The translations under genes and the position numbers were made by a program. This document shows, in pieces, positions 1-7,731 of a stretch of 64,000 nt of DNA. This DNA is from Candidatus Saccharibacteria bacterium UBA6175 (GTDB taxonomy: Bacteria; Patescibacteriota; Saccharimonadia; Saccharimonadales; Saccharimonadaceae), in assembly GCA_002422915.1 (NCBI GenBank), contig DITV01000001.1, forward strand, positions 37,036 through 101,035, written 5' to 3'. Each line of letters starts with the position of its first letter. Position 1 is the first letter of the stretch. The notes under the pieces are model-generated. The model was not told where the DNA came from, ran no database searches, and saw only the letters and a list, made by a program, of their open reading frames with translations.

Positions 1-779
1 GCCAGTTGGCCATGGTGAAGGTAGGGGCTCAGGCCACTTTGTTGATCGTTGGCGATGTCGTTACGGTTCAGGGCGTAGGTTTCAAGGCGGGTAGCGATGA
101 AGTCTTTGAGATGAGCCTGGGCCGCCGCTTCACCAGGCGTTGCTTCGATAACGATGCCGCTAGCAGGGATTGCTTGAATGAAGGCGCGAGCGTCTTCAAA
201 GCTCATTGATTTTGGTGCGATCGTGGCGGGTGTTTGATGGGCAGCAACTTCGAGCGGTTCTTTCAGGTAATTCTCGAAGTACTTGTTCACCTTACCGCGC
301 ATGGTGTGGGCGGCAAATTCTTGCTTGTCGCTGGCGACCCACACGGGGATGATATTGTGGGTATCGACGACGTAGACGGAACCGTTGAAGTCGGCGGCAA
401 CTTTCTTAGCCCTTGCTCGTGGGCCCGACAGGGGATTGAAGTCAAAGTAGAGGTGAGATGCCTTTAGCTCGCTGGCGAGTGCCAAAATGTTCTCGGCACC
501 GTTACCGCTCCGGAGGACAAAGGGAATATTAAGAGCTGAAAGGTTGCCGGCAACTTCTTCCAGCCCGCTCAGCATAAAGTCGTAGTGTTCGCGCGAGCGG
601 CCTTCAACCACCTGAAGATTAAAAAAAACATAGAGGGGGAGTGAATGCTCGATGGCTTTGAGCTGCGCGGCAATGAGGGCGTGGTTATCGCGGACGCGCT
701 GATCGCGTGACATGATGTAGATGACGGCGCCGCTAACGGCATCACTTTCAGATAGAGTGAGAATACGGCTGTTTTGCAT
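1..779 (-). CDS. phr: Class II CPD photolyase (N-terminal part; cut by window start)
   Basis: Light-driven repair of cyclobutane pyrimidine dimers in DNA using FAD. Reading the minus strand from the ATG at 779-777 gives an open frame of 259 codons that runs off base 1, so the FAD-binding C-terminal half is outside the window. Seen: an opening Rossmann-type strand followed by MSRDQRVRDNHAL (class II signature), FDFNPLSGPR, VDTHNIIPVWVAS, EFAAHTMRGKV, and near the edge RLETYALNRND followed by SGLSPYLHHGQL. All align by memory with class II enzymes such as that of Methanosarcina mazei rather than with class I. A TATGAT box lies 6 bp before the ATG, so the mRNA is probably leaderless. The gene is divergent from the heliorhodopsin, with 51 bp between start codons. 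Family assignment is firm. Catalytic residues in the missing half cannot be checked. Confidence 0.93.
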   Translation of the reverse strand, partial: MQNSRILTLSESDAVSGAVIYIMSRDQRVRDNHALIAAQLKAIEHSLPLYVFFNLQVVEGRSREHYDFMLSGLEEVAGNLSALNIPFVLRSGNGAENILALASELKASHLYFDFNPLSGPRARAKKVAADFNGSVYVVDTHNIIPVWVASDKQEFAAHTMRGKVNKYFENYLKEPLEVAAHQTPATIAPKSMSFEDARAFIQAIPASGIVIEATPGEAAAQAHLKDFIATRLETYALNRNDIANDQQSGLSPYLHHGQL

Positions 780-785
780 AGTCTT

Positions 786-791
786 ATCATA
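786..791 (-). promoter_or_regulatory. -10 box of phr (leaderless)
   Basis: TATGAT on the minus strand, 6 bp before the phr ATG. At this spacing transcription would begin at or next to the start codon. Only 27 bp separate it from the oppositely facing -10 box of the heliorhodopsin gene, so both promoters share one short control region. Confidence 0.7.
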
Positions 792-818
792 CCCTCTATG
801 CAACAGAAACGGGAGTGC

Positions 819-824
819 TATACT
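819..824 (+). promoter_or_regulatory. -10 box of heliorhodopsin gene (leaderless)
   Basis: TATACT, 6 bp before ATG 831. It selects that ATG over the upstream in-frame TTG at 774, which would place this box inside the coding region. Confidence 0.75.
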
Positions 825-830
825 TTAAGC

Positions 831-1595
831 ATGAGTAAAAAAATATCTTTGAAACAGCTCAATGTGCTCAATAGTATTGCTGGATTTTTGCACCTTATCC
901 AGGGCTTTGTGATTGTACTGCTCAGCGTCGACTTTACGCTGCCGGTATCGGGAGCATTCCTGGGCTTCGACCCGCAAACGCAGTCGCTCTTCCCCGACAA
1001 CACCGTTCTGTTTGATATTTCACTGCCATGGTTAGTCGCCTCATTCTTCTTCTTGTCGGCGATTGCCCACTTTACGATCGCGACGGTCTACCGCAAGCGC
1101 TACGAAAAAGGCCTTGGCCAAGGGATTAATCGTGCTCGTTGGATTGAATACTCCCTGTCTGCTTCGGTGATGATGGTGGCCATCTCGCTGCTCGTGGGCG
1201 TCTACGACCTGATGAGCTTAGTGATGGTCTTCTTCCTGACATCACTCATGAACCTGATGGGCCTGGTGATGGAAATTCACAACCAAACGACCAAAAAGAC
1301 CAACTGGCTAAGCTACTGGATCGGCTGCTTGGCGGGAATCGTCCCATGGGTCGTGATCGCCTTCTACTTCTGGCTTGGCGCTGAAAACGGTGCGGCTGCG
1401 CCCGACTTCGTCTACTGGATCTTCGTTTCGATCTTCGTGTTCTTCAACTGCTTCGCGATTAACATGGTGCTGCAATACAAAAAGATTGGCCCATGGAAAG
1501 ATTACCTCTACGGTGAGCGCGCTTACATCATCTTGAGCCTAGTTGCCAAAACCTTGCTTGCCTGGCAAGTATTTGCCGGAACACTGCAGCCTTAG
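831..1595 (+). CDS. Heliorhodopsin
   Basis: A 254-residue seven-helix retinal protein of the heliorhodopsin family, which sits in the membrane with its N-terminus inside. Known members have slow photocycles and are regarded mainly as sensors or regulators rather than pumps. Seen: His21 in helix 1 (FLHLIQG), His80 in helix 2 (SAIAHF), the counter-ion Glu106 in helix 3 (RWIEYSLSAS), the helix 3/4 run GVYDLMSLVM, the loop LQYKKIGPWKDYLYGE, and the Schiff-base Lys240 in helix 7 (SLVAKTLLAWQ). The length and these positions match the type member HeR-48C12 almost exactly. The start is chosen from the -10 box 6 bp upstream. It is divergent from the photolyase, and the methyltransferase gene follows after 3 bp. 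No retinal-forming gene is in the window, so chromophore supply is unknown. Confidence 0.95.
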   Translation: MSKKISLKQLNVLNSIAGFLHLIQGFVIVLLSVDFTLPVSGAFLGFDPQTQSLFPDNTVLFDISLPWLVASFFFLSAIAHFTIATVYRKRYEKGLGQGINRARWIEYSLSASVMMVAISLLVGVYDLMSLVMVFFLTSLMNLMGLVMEIHNQTTKKTNWLSYWIGCLAGIVPWVVIAFYFWLGAENGAAAPDFVYWIFVSIFVFFNCFAINMVLQYKKIGPWKDYLYGERAYIILSLVAKTLLAWQVFAGTLQP

Positions 1596-1598
1596 CTC

Positions 1599-2327
1599 GT
1601 GAAACGATTAGCTGATTATTCTCAACACTTCCTGCGCAGCCCTGCGCTCATTAAAGAGCTGATTGGCCACACCAACATTCGCAAGAATGACACCGTGTAT
1701 GACATTGGTGCCGGCAGCGGCGCGATTACCGCCGTGCTGGCCACTCGGGTGAAGAAGGTGGTGGCGGTTGAATTAGAGCCGCGCATGGCCGAAAAGCTGA
1801 AAGAAAACATGGCTCGCGTTGATAATGTGAACGTGGTGGCCCGAGATTTTCTCACGATGGGCAGCCCAGCCGAGCCGTTTAAGGTGTTTGCCAACATTCC
1901 ATTTCACATTAGCTCTGAAATTATTCACAAGCTGACTGATACCGACCAGCCACTGAAAGCCGCCTACTTAATTGTGCAGCGACAGTTCGCCCGCAAGCTC
2001 CTGATTAACAGCGACCATTTTACTGGCCAGCTGGGTGCCATGATCGCCCCACGCTATGATGCTCGGATTCGCCGCCCCTTGCGCCGAACCGACTTTTGGC
2101 CGCACCCGAATGTGGATACTGTATTACTCGAGTTGAAGCCAAAAGAAGTGCCACTGCTGGAATGGGATGGCATGCCTCGCTACCGCAAGATGATCGATGC
2201 CGCCTTTTCTGACCCGAAGGTGTTTGTGAAGTTGCCGTTGAAAGAAGCGGGAATTGCAGAGGGCGTGAAGCCGTCGCAGGTACGGGCCGAGCAATGGGTG
2301 CAGATGTTCCTTATGCTTGAACGCTAA
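1599..2327 (+). CDS. rRNA adenine N6-dimethyltransferase family protein (Erm/KsgA type)
   Basis: An S-adenosylmethionine-dependent enzyme predicted to methylate adenines in rRNA. Its 242 residues fit Erm (about 245) better than KsgA (about 270). Seen: the family opening QHFLRSPALI; the SAM motif I DIGAGSGAIT; the acidic motif VAVELEP; ARDF; and the catalytic NIPFHIS, close to the Erm form NIPYNIS, where KsgA has NLPYN. The start is GTG at 1599, 3 bp after the heliorhodopsin stop and without a clear promoter of its own, so the two genes are probably co-transcribed. Whether it gives macrolide-type resistance (23S) or is a housekeeping 16S enzyme cannot be decided here. The membership is secure, the substrate is not. 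Confidence 0.85.
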   Translation: MKRLADYSQHFLRSPALIKELIGHTNIRKNDTVYDIGAGSGAITAVLATRVKKVVAVELEPRMAEKLKENMARVDNVNVVARDFLTMGSPAEPFKVFANIPFHISSEIIHKLTDTDQPLKAAYLIVQRQFARKLLINSDHFTGQLGAMIAPRYDARIRRPLRRTDFWPHPNVDTVLLELKPKEVPLLEWDGMPRYRKMIDAAFSDPKVFVKLPLKEAGIAEGVKPSQVRAEQWVQMFLMLER

Positions 2328-2339
2328 GGAAGAGAGGCG

Positions 2340-2345
2340 CATACT
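2340..2345 (+). promoter_or_regulatory. -10 box (leaderless) for gene at 2352
   Basis: CATACT ends 6 bp before ATG 2352, the same geometry as other leaderless starts in the window. Confidence 0.55.
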
Positions 2346-2351
2346 AATATT

Positions 2352-3101
2352 ATGAAAGTTCCAAAAGTATACACTCTTCCCAACCTGCATGTCGGTGCAG
2401 AACACTATGTCCCGCCACGTACCACCGATCCGCTCGCCGCTGAATGGCGCCGCAGCGCGCGGGGAACAAATGCGCTTATTATGGAACAGCAAGGATTTGG
2501 CCTACATGTTGCCGAAGAAGTGCTCGATGAATTGTATGATACAGATGAAGAGCACTTGTGGGCTCAGCGGATTGGTGGCGTGATGCTCCTCTCTGCAAAC
2601 TACATGTTTGGCCTTCGCAACAACGGCGTAATGTCACGGCGAATTCCTATTCCCGAGATTGCAGAGCACGATGTCCATCGAGGGAGCACCATCATCTCGG
2701 ACGGTGAATACGAAAGGCGGGTACAAAAAGCATTTAGTGCGCGCATTGACGACGCAGCTGAGATTTCGGAAGCGCTTGCGCACGAACAGGCTGAAACCCG
2801 CGACATCAATGACGGCGCTCGCTCTTTGGCCACGCTTGGCGTGATGATGGCAAACTATCCAATGGACCCCACTTATTTTCATGAAACTGAAAGTGCCGCA
2901 GCGTACCAACAGCAAGTTGTTGATAAGGCACAAACAATGCACGGAGACATTATAGACCTGGCTCGAGAAATTGGTACCGTTCCCTCGCTTGCGCAGTTGG
3001 CTGACGTTTCAAGCCCACTCAGCAGCCATCTCAGAAGCAGCCGACGGTACCCGATTGCGATGGTACGGGCGCTGAAGGATGCGCAGGAAGAAATCGTCTA
3101 A
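2352..3101 (+). CDS. Hypothetical protein, 249 aa
   Basis: I do not recognise the family. The product is soluble-looking, mostly helical by composition, acidic in the middle, with no signal peptide and no clear membrane segment. Local features are a segment rich in Glu/Asp around residues 50-70 (EEVLDELYDTDEEH), the stretch RRIPIPEIAEHDVHRG near 100, and many Ala-Glu-Gln runs in the second half. It has its own CATACT box 6 bp before ATG 2352 and stands alone between the methyltransferase and the convergent histidine kinase. Base composition and codon use resemble the neighbours, so it is likely a real gene of the host lineage. No function is proposed. Confidence 0.7.
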   Translation: MKVPKVYTLPNLHVGAEHYVPPRTTDPLAAEWRRSARGTNALIMEQQGFGLHVAEEVLDELYDTDEEHLWAQRIGGVMLLSANYMFGLRNNGVMSRRIPIPEIAEHDVHRGSTIISDGEYERRVQKAFSARIDDAAEISEALAHEQAETRDINDGARSLATLGVMMANYPMDPTYFHETESAAAYQQQVVDKAQTMHGDIIDLAREIGTVPSLAQLADVSSPLSSHLRSSRRYPIAMVRALKDAQEEIV

Positions 3102-3114
3102 CTCTGAAAGACAC

Positions 3115-4395
3115 TTAACTAATCGGTAGCCGGATAGTAAATAGAGATGATCCTGAGTCATTCCTATAGCTGATTACACCACTTAATTGCTCAGTAACTA
3201 TAATGCGACAGAGATGCAGCCCGAGGCCGTGGCCGTGTTTCTTTGTAGATCTAACACCGTCGAATACGCGACTATCCTTATAACCTGCAATGCCACCAGC
3301 CCAGTCTTGAACAGAAATAATGAGTTGATTCTTTGTGACAAGCGAACCTATCTCAATTTGTTTGTTTTCAAGGGTTGATTTAGGTGCATATGCATCGATT
3401 GCGTTTTTAACGAGCACTGAAACTACCTGGTACACAAGATGTGCGTTTTTGATTGACTTGTTGTATCCAATAGTCTCAACTTTTACATTAACCTTTGAAG
3501 CATAGGATAAGTACTGAAAATTGTCAGCAAGATCACGTAAAAGTGTTCTAATGAGCTTTGTTTCGTCTTTGTTCGAAAGCGCGCGCCTTGATCTCTCGAG
3601 AACGCGTTCAATTTCGTCAATTATTTTTGAAGTTTCGTCAAAATCAGAGCCGTTGTTTGTTTGGTCGCGCATTTTTAGTATCGCTAATTCATTTGAAAGA
3701 TCATGCATTAGTAACGACGTATACTGACCGATCTCTGAGAACTCTGCTAGCTGAGATGTCTTTGCAATTTCCGTGAGCCTTAAGCGCTTCTTTTCCAAAT
3801 CTAGTTCTTTTGATATCCGAGTGTTCTGTCTTTGTATGATTTCTTTTGACTTAGCGAGCTCACTGAACGCGGAATGAATCTTAGTTGCAAACAGCCATGT
3901 AAGTACCGCGAACATTGAAAAGATAACTGTATAAATAAGAAGGTCGATATATGTGCTTTTTGCCGAGAGTATTGAGGTAGCCGGATTTAGCACACCATAA
4001 CCAACTAAAAATTGGTTGATTGAAAGCATCAGGACTACTGCGCAGGTGTTTATGAAAATATATTTAATTGGTAACAACATCGCAGATAAAAGAAGCGAGA
4101 AACTCAGCACCAGTATGGCGACGGGGGCATTGATACCCCAAATGAAGGCCGTGGCTGTGCCGATAATGAAATAGAAGGCCGTGATCATCCATGCTGCAGC
4201 CGACTGCCTCTGTTTTCGATATGTTGCTATTGAAATTATGAGATAAAGTAGCGCAAAGAAGCCAGCAATAGCGCGTGAGACGGAGGACATGTTTCCGAAA
4301 AGTATGCTCAAAACAAGCAGCGTTTCAAGTACAGCCGATCCAGCTAGTGTTGCGACCAAAATGGCCTTTAAGGGTTCTGTACGCGCCAACTTCAT
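3115..4395 (-). CDS. Sensor histidine kinase, six membrane helices, no extracellular sensor domain
   Basis: The phosphate-donor half of a two-component system. Seen: six hydrophobic segments in residues 12-170 with only short loops between them, so signals are probably sensed within the membrane; a coiled linker (about 175-215); the phospho-acceptor box LMHDLSNELA with His231; an N box VLVKNAIDAY (Asn331); a G1 box DWAGGI (Asp364); and a G2 box GHGLGLHLC. All elements needed for autophosphorylation are present. It starts inside the stop of the upstream response regulator (ATGA overlap, 4392-4395), so the two are translationally coupled. By eye the pair is clearly more A+T rich than the flanking genes, which could mean later acquisition. 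The ligand is unknown. Confidence 0.92.
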   Translation of the reverse strand: MKLARTEPLKAILVATLAGSAVLETLLVLSILFGNMSSVSRAIAGFFALLYLIISIATYRKQRQSAAAWMITAFYFIIGTATAFIWGINAPVAILVLSFSLLLSAMLLPIKYIFINTCAVVLMLSINQFLVGYGVLNPATSILSAKSTYIDLLIYTVIFSMFAVLTWLFATKIHSAFSELAKSKEIIQRQNTRISKELDLEKKRLRLTEIAKTSQLAEFSEIGQYTSLLMHDLSNELAILKMRDQTNNGSDFDETSKIIDEIERVLERSRRALSNKDETKLIRTLLRDLADNFQYLSYASKVNVKVETIGYNKSIKNAHLVYQVVSVLVKNAIDAYAPKSTLENKQIEIGSLVTKNQLIISVQDWAGGIAGYKDSRVFDGVRSTKKHGHGLGLHLCRIIVTEQLSGVISYRNDSGSSLFTIRLPIS

Positions 4396-5054
4396 TCTAC
4401 TCGGTACCCGAGACCGTAAACAGTTTTTACATATTTTTCGTCAAAAGGACGATCAATCTTATCTCTGAGATGTTTGATATGAACATCGACTGTACCCTTC
4501 CAACTCGTCGTGTCATGTCCCCAGGCATGAGAAAGGATCATTTCACGAGTCAGTATCCTGCCCTTGTTAAGCAAAAGATACTCTAGAATTTGAAATTCCT
4601 TCTTTCTTAATTTTATTTCCTGACCCGCTCTTGAAACTTCTTGTCGCTCCGTGTTGACTACAAGATCCTTGTGGACGAGGGTCTTTTTTAGGTGAGGTCT
4701 GCTTTGTCGTCGGCTAACTGCGTCGATTCTAGCAGTTAATTCTGTATAATCGAAAGGTTTTACAATGAAATCATCGGCTCCGATTTCAAGAAGACTCACT
4801 TTAGTTGCTGTATCAAATTCACCCGTAAGAATAATAATCGGTACATTATTTTGGCGTCGGATTTCCTTGCAAAAGTCAGCACCGTTCTCATCGGGTAGCC
4901 CCAAATCCAATAAAATTAAATTGTAATCGACTTTGCTTGAGAGCATATGAGCCTCTGAAGCCGTTGCTGCTCTGTCGACAACATATTTCTTGCCAAGCTT
5001 TTCGCTCAGTCTATCTGCAAGTCTGTCGTTGTCCTCAACAAGAAGAATCTTCAT
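4392..5054 (-). CDS. Response regulator, OmpR/PhoB family
   Basis: A DNA-binding transcription factor, 220 residues, switched by phosphorylation from the adjoining kinase. Seen: receiver domain with Glu7-Asp8, the phospho-acceptor Asp50 in LILLDLGLPDE, the Thr of IIILTGE and the Lys of FIVKPFDYTE. It is followed by a winged-helix domain with the usual landmarks (RKKEFQILEYLL, GRILTREMIL, VDVHIKHLRDKID, VKTVYGLGYRVE). A TATAAT box on the minus strand (5063-5068) lies 8 bp before the ATG. It is the first gene of the two-gene unit. Targets are unknown. The PAP2 phosphatase gene 80 bp upstream is divergent and might be controlled from the same region, which is a guess. Confidence 0.95.
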   Translation of the reverse strand: MKILLVEDNDRLADRLSEKLGKKYVVDRAATASEAHMLSSKVDYNLILLDLGLPDENGADFCKEIRRQNNVPIIILTGEFDTATKVSLLEIGADDFIVKPFDYTELTARIDAVSRRQSRPHLKKTLVHKDLVVNTERQEVSRAGQEIKLRKKEFQILEYLLLNKGRILTREMILSHAWGHDTTSWKGTVDVHIKHLRDKIDRPFDEKYVKTVYGLGYRVE

Positions 5055-5062
5055 TTTGTGAA

Positions 5063-5068
5063 ATTATA
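5063..5068 (-). promoter_or_regulatory. -10 box of two-component operon
   Basis: TATAAT on the minus strand, 8 bp before ATG 5054. No Shine-Dalgarno lies between it and the start. Confidence 0.6.
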
Positions 5069-5121
5069 CCTTTCTTTATAGTTTTAGACTAATCCTCGAT
5101 TCTTAACTTTTTATTAAGCGC

Positions 5122-5127
5122 TATACT
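5122..5127 (+). promoter_or_regulatory. -10 box of PAP2 gene (leaderless)
   Basis: TATACT, 6 bp before ATG 5134. Confidence 0.65.
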
Positions 5128-5133
5128 ATAACC

Positions 5134-5649
5134 ATGCCCCTCGACCTCCTCATCCGCCTCATCGCCGACATCGCCGTGGTTCCGGTGGTCCTTTTGGGAG
5201 CCTATGCACTGCTGTTTAAGGTGCCGAAAGGCACGCGCTTTGCTGCCTATTCGCGCGTCCTCATGGCTGGCCTCACCGCCTATCTGTTGGCGAAATTCAT
5301 CGGCACCATTTATCAACCGAGTGATCTTCGGCCCTTTGAAATCCTAGGAGTTGAGCCGGGCGCGGCCTACTTAGATAACCCAGGCTTTCCGTCTGACCAC
5401 GCGTTATTCGTCGCGGCGATTGCGCTTGCAGTGTGGTTCGAAACGCGCCAGAAGCTCATCAGCATTATTCTGGCTGGACTCGTAATTGTCGTTTGTGTTG
5501 GTAGGGTGGTGGCCTTGGTGCACACGCCGCTCGATGTGATCGCAGGGGTTGCCATCGCTGCTATTGGTGCGCTATGGTACCTACAGAGAATCGAGACGAA
5601 ACAACCGAAACGGGTGCGGCAGAAACAGAGGAGCGATACTCATGGCTAA
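5134..5649 (+). CDS. PAP2-family membrane phosphatase
   Basis: A 171-residue integral membrane lipid-phosphate phosphatase. By family it could recycle undecaprenyl diphosphate or dephosphorylate phosphatidate or phosphatidylglycerophosphate. Seen: several hydrophobic helices and the three phosphatase motifs, K54 with R66-P67, then PSDH (86-89, where PSGH is usual), then GR at 123-124 followed by His130 and Asp134. The Gly to Asp change in motif 2 is unusual, but the catalytic His remains. The C-terminal tail is short and basic (KQPKRVRQK). The following membrane-protein gene begins 8 bp inside the end of this one, so the two form an operon. The exact substrate cannot be read from sequence. 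Confidence 0.85.
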   Translation: MPLDLLIRLIADIAVVPVVLLGAYALLFKVPKGTRFAAYSRVLMAGLTAYLLAKFIGTIYQPSDLRPFEILGVEPGAAYLDNPGFPSDHALFVAAIALAVWFETRQKLISIILAGLVIVVCVGRVVALVHTPLDVIAGVAIAAIGALWYLQRIETKQPKRVRQKQRSDTHG

Positions 5650-6124
5650 GTCACAACAAACCACACTTATTACCAATCACACCACACGGGCATGGGTGTA
5701 CATTATCGGCGTTGGGGCGGGGGTCGGGCTGGCGTATTGGGTTCTGACGATCCTGCTTGGCCGCTATGTGGTTGAGCCGCTCGCTTGCCGCGATGTGGCC
5801 ACGGCGGCGGCCTGTGTTGGCTCGTTGGGGCTGGCCGGGAAAATTGCGTCGGTACTGTTGGCTACTGCTGCGTTGCTGATTATGATTCGCTTGTCACTGT
5901 TTCGCCCCATCATTATTGCGGTTGCTGCAGCCGTATTGCTATGGGATCTGTCGGTGTGGACGACTGGCTTGTTTTGGGCTGAAGCCCTGGCGTGGAGCGT
6001 GGTGCTCTATGCCCTGAGCTACGCCTTGTTTGGCTGGATCGCCCGCCAAATGGGCCTCATCGCTGCCATTATTGTGGCCGCCGTGTTGGCGATTGGTATT
6101 CGCATCGCCACCACGGCATTCTAG
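5642..6124 (+). CDS. Hypothetical integral membrane protein, 160 aa
   Basis: Not recognised. A short cytoplasmic N-terminus (MAKSQQTTLITNHTTR) is followed by about four or five hydrophobic helices rich in Ala, Val, Leu and Ile. One loop after helix 1 carries two cysteines (LACRDVATAAACVG), which could form a disulfide if it lies outside. The start ATG 5642 overlaps the PAP2 stop by 8 bp, so expression is coupled to the phosphatase. It might be an accessory subunit or a small-family transporter. No function is claimed. Confidence 0.75.
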   Translation: MAKSQQTTLITNHTTRAWVYIIGVGAGVGLAYWVLTILLGRYVVEPLACRDVATAAACVGSLGLAGKIASVLLATAALLIMIRLSLFRPIIIAVAAAVLLWDLSVWTTGLFWAEALAWSVVLYALSYALFGWIARQMGLIAAIIVAAVLAIGIRIATTAF

Positions 6125-6148
6125 CGCTCGGTAAGCGAGGCGGAATGC

Positions 6149-6154
6149 TATACT
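6149..6154 (+). promoter_or_regulatory. -10 box of rmuC (leaderless)
   Basis: TATACT, 6 bp before ATG 6161. Confidence 0.7.
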
Positions 6155-6160
6155 AAACCT

Positions 6161-7231
6161 ATGGAACAATTCTTTTTAGCAATCTTGAGTGTGGCGGTGT
6201 TGGGGCTGGCCGTTGCTGTTGTGGTCTTGTTGGTGCGGCAGCGCAGTGCCGGTAACTCGATGGGCGTCGATATGCTCAAAAGCGACGTGACCGAACTCAA
6301 CCGCACGATTATGAGCTTGCAAACCAGCCTAGGTGACAAGTTGGAGCGTAATGCTACGACCATGCAAACCAGCATGCAAAAACAGCTGGCTGAAAGTGCC
6401 AAAATTGTGGGCGACGTGACTCAGCGCCTAGCCAAGCTGGATGAAACCAATCGCCGTGTGGTAGATGTGGCCGATGAACTCAAAACCCTGCAAAACGTAC
6501 TGCAGAACCCAAAGCAGCGTGGGGTGTTCGGTGAATACTACCTGGAAAGTGTGCTGGCGAACATTTTGCCAACCAAGAACTTCCAGATGCAGTACCGCTT
6601 TAATGACGGCTTAATTGCCGACGCCGTGGTGTTTTTAGACAAAGGCCAAATGCTGGCGATCGACAGTAAGTTTAGCCTGGAAAACTACAACCGGATGGTG
6701 CAAGCCAAGAGTAAGCCCGAGAGGGAAGAGTGGCTCAAGAAGGTCCGTAACGACCTCAAGGGACGCATCGACGAGACCGCTAAGTACATTCGGCCGAACG
6801 AAAAGACGATGGACTTTGCCTTTATGTTCATCCCTAGCGAATCGCTCTACTACGACCTGCTGATCGGTGATGTGGGAACCGGCTCGAGTGCCCGCGACCT
6901 GATTGAATACGGCTTCCGCGAGAAGAATGTGATTATTGTTAGCCCAACCAGCTTCATGGCCTACCTCCAGACCGTGTTACAGGGCCTACGTAGCCTTCAA
7001 ATTGAAGAACAGGCTAAGGACATTCAAATCCAAGTGGGTAAGCTAGGCCGGCATATATCAGCCTTTGACGCGTTTATGGGTAAACTCGGTAACTCACTTG
7101 GCACCACCGTGAACCATTTCAACAATGCCCACAAAGAACTCGGCAAGATTGACACCGATGTGGTGAAGATTGCTGGGACGAATAAGAGTATTGAACCACT
7201 ACTGATTGATAAGCCGCAGCAGAACGACTAA
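6161..7231 (+). CDS. rmuC: RmuC-family DNA recombination protein
   Basis: A membrane-tethered protein with a predicted nuclease-like core. The family limits recombination at inverted repeats in E. coli and appears in phage-defence screens. Seen: one N-terminal membrane helix (about 5-27), a coiled-coil stretch (about 40-125, MSLQTSLGDKLERNATTMQT), and then the conserved core with RGVFGEYYLESVL, the DSKFSLENY strand (aligned with the restriction-endonuclease-like D-xK motif), FAFMFIPSES and VIIVSPTSFMAYLQT. The 356 residues are shorter than E. coli RmuC (475) but typical for compact genomes. It has its own -10 box 6 bp before the ATG and is followed by a 10-bp GC-rich hairpin. Confidence 0.93.
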   Translation: MEQFFLAILSVAVLGLAVAVVVLLVRQRSAGNSMGVDMLKSDVTELNRTIMSLQTSLGDKLERNATTMQTSMQKQLAESAKIVGDVTQRLAKLDETNRRVVDVADELKTLQNVLQNPKQRGVFGEYYLESVLANILPTKNFQMQYRFNDGLIADAVVFLDKGQMLAIDSKFSLENYNRMVQAKSKPEREEWLKKVRNDLKGRIDETAKYIRPNEKTMDFAFMFIPSESLYYDLLIGDVGTGSSARDLIEYGFREKNVIIVSPTSFMAYLQTVLQGLRSLQIEEQAKDIQIQVGKLGRHISAFDAFMGKLGNSLGTTVNHFNNAHKELGKIDTDVVKIAGTNKSIEPLLIDKPQQND

Positions 7232-7251
7232 TTTCTACTTAACAATTTGAA

Positions 7252-7275
7252 GGGGCCGCTCTTTCGAGCGGCCCC
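7252..7275. terminator. Strong GC hairpin between rmuC and the convergent three-gene operon
   Basis: A perfect 10-bp stem GGGGCCGCTC / GAGCGGCCCC with a TTTC loop, 20 bases after the rmuC stop and 22 before the end of the convergent gene at 7298. Neither side has a clean T run, so it is an imperfect intrinsic terminator. Its location between converging genes suggests two-way termination or 3'-end protection. Confidence 0.5.
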
Positions 7276-7297
7276 AGTCCTGGCGTGTGAGAGGTTG

Positions 7298-7708
7298 TCA
7301 GCGCGGCATGTCTGCCATCTCGTCAAGCATGGCGATCAGCCTGTCGAACTCGTCGAGCGTGAGCTCGGCCAGATCGAACGGAATCGTCCAGCGCTCTTTG
7401 AGTATCGGTGACGAGACACCTCGCACCACCGTGTCGTCGTGCCGAAGCAGCAGGTTGAAGCGGGTGAGGTTCTGTCCGTCGAAGATCATGACCGGCCAGT
7501 GCTTCTTGACCGTTCCGGCGCTCGGGTCTTGACCAATCTTGTCGGTCGAGACCATGTCGAAGACCGGTGTGAACGAGTCGCCCGACAGCGCATGCTTGGC
7601 ATGGCCAATGGCCTTGCTCAGCTTGGGCAGTCGCGTCAGCCGCTCTCTGAAAGCCTCTTCGGCCGTCAGAGACTCTGACGGATGTTGCTTGATAGTGAGT
7701 ACTTGCAT
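7298..7708 (-). CDS. Unknown small protein, third of three related genes (136 aa)
   Basis: Unrecognised family. The start ATG 7708 is chosen because AAAGG stands just upstream on the minus strand. A longer open frame to 7918 only shadows the preceding gene. The N-terminal half is basic and helical (MQVLTIKQHPSESL onward). The middle carries KHWPVMIFDG, and the end is WTIPFDLAELTLDEFDRLI. This last block lines up with the ends of the two upstream genes on W-T, D about four residues later, L-T and a closing amphipathic helix. It is probably a structural or interaction protein, as no catalytic motif is visible. It is separated by 23 bp from the upstream gene and transcribed with it. Confidence 0.7.
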   Translation of the reverse strand: MQVLTIKQHPSESLTAEEAFRERLTRLPKLSKAIGHAKHALSGDSFTPVFDMVSTDKIGQDPSAGTVKKHWPVMIFDGQNLTRFNLLLRHDDTVVRGVSSPILKERWTIPFDLAELTLDEFDRLIAMLDEMADMPR

Positions 7709-7731
7709 AGCCGTACCTTTCTGTCGTTGTA

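Noticed and set aside
569..790. Open frame of 73 codons on the minus strand
   Set aside because: It is a frame shadow of the photolyase gene, whose real frame starts at 779 and runs off the window.
7252..7275. Insertion-sequence inverted repeat
   Set aside because: A single hairpin with no transposase gene or matching partner copy; it is better explained as an inter-operon hairpin.
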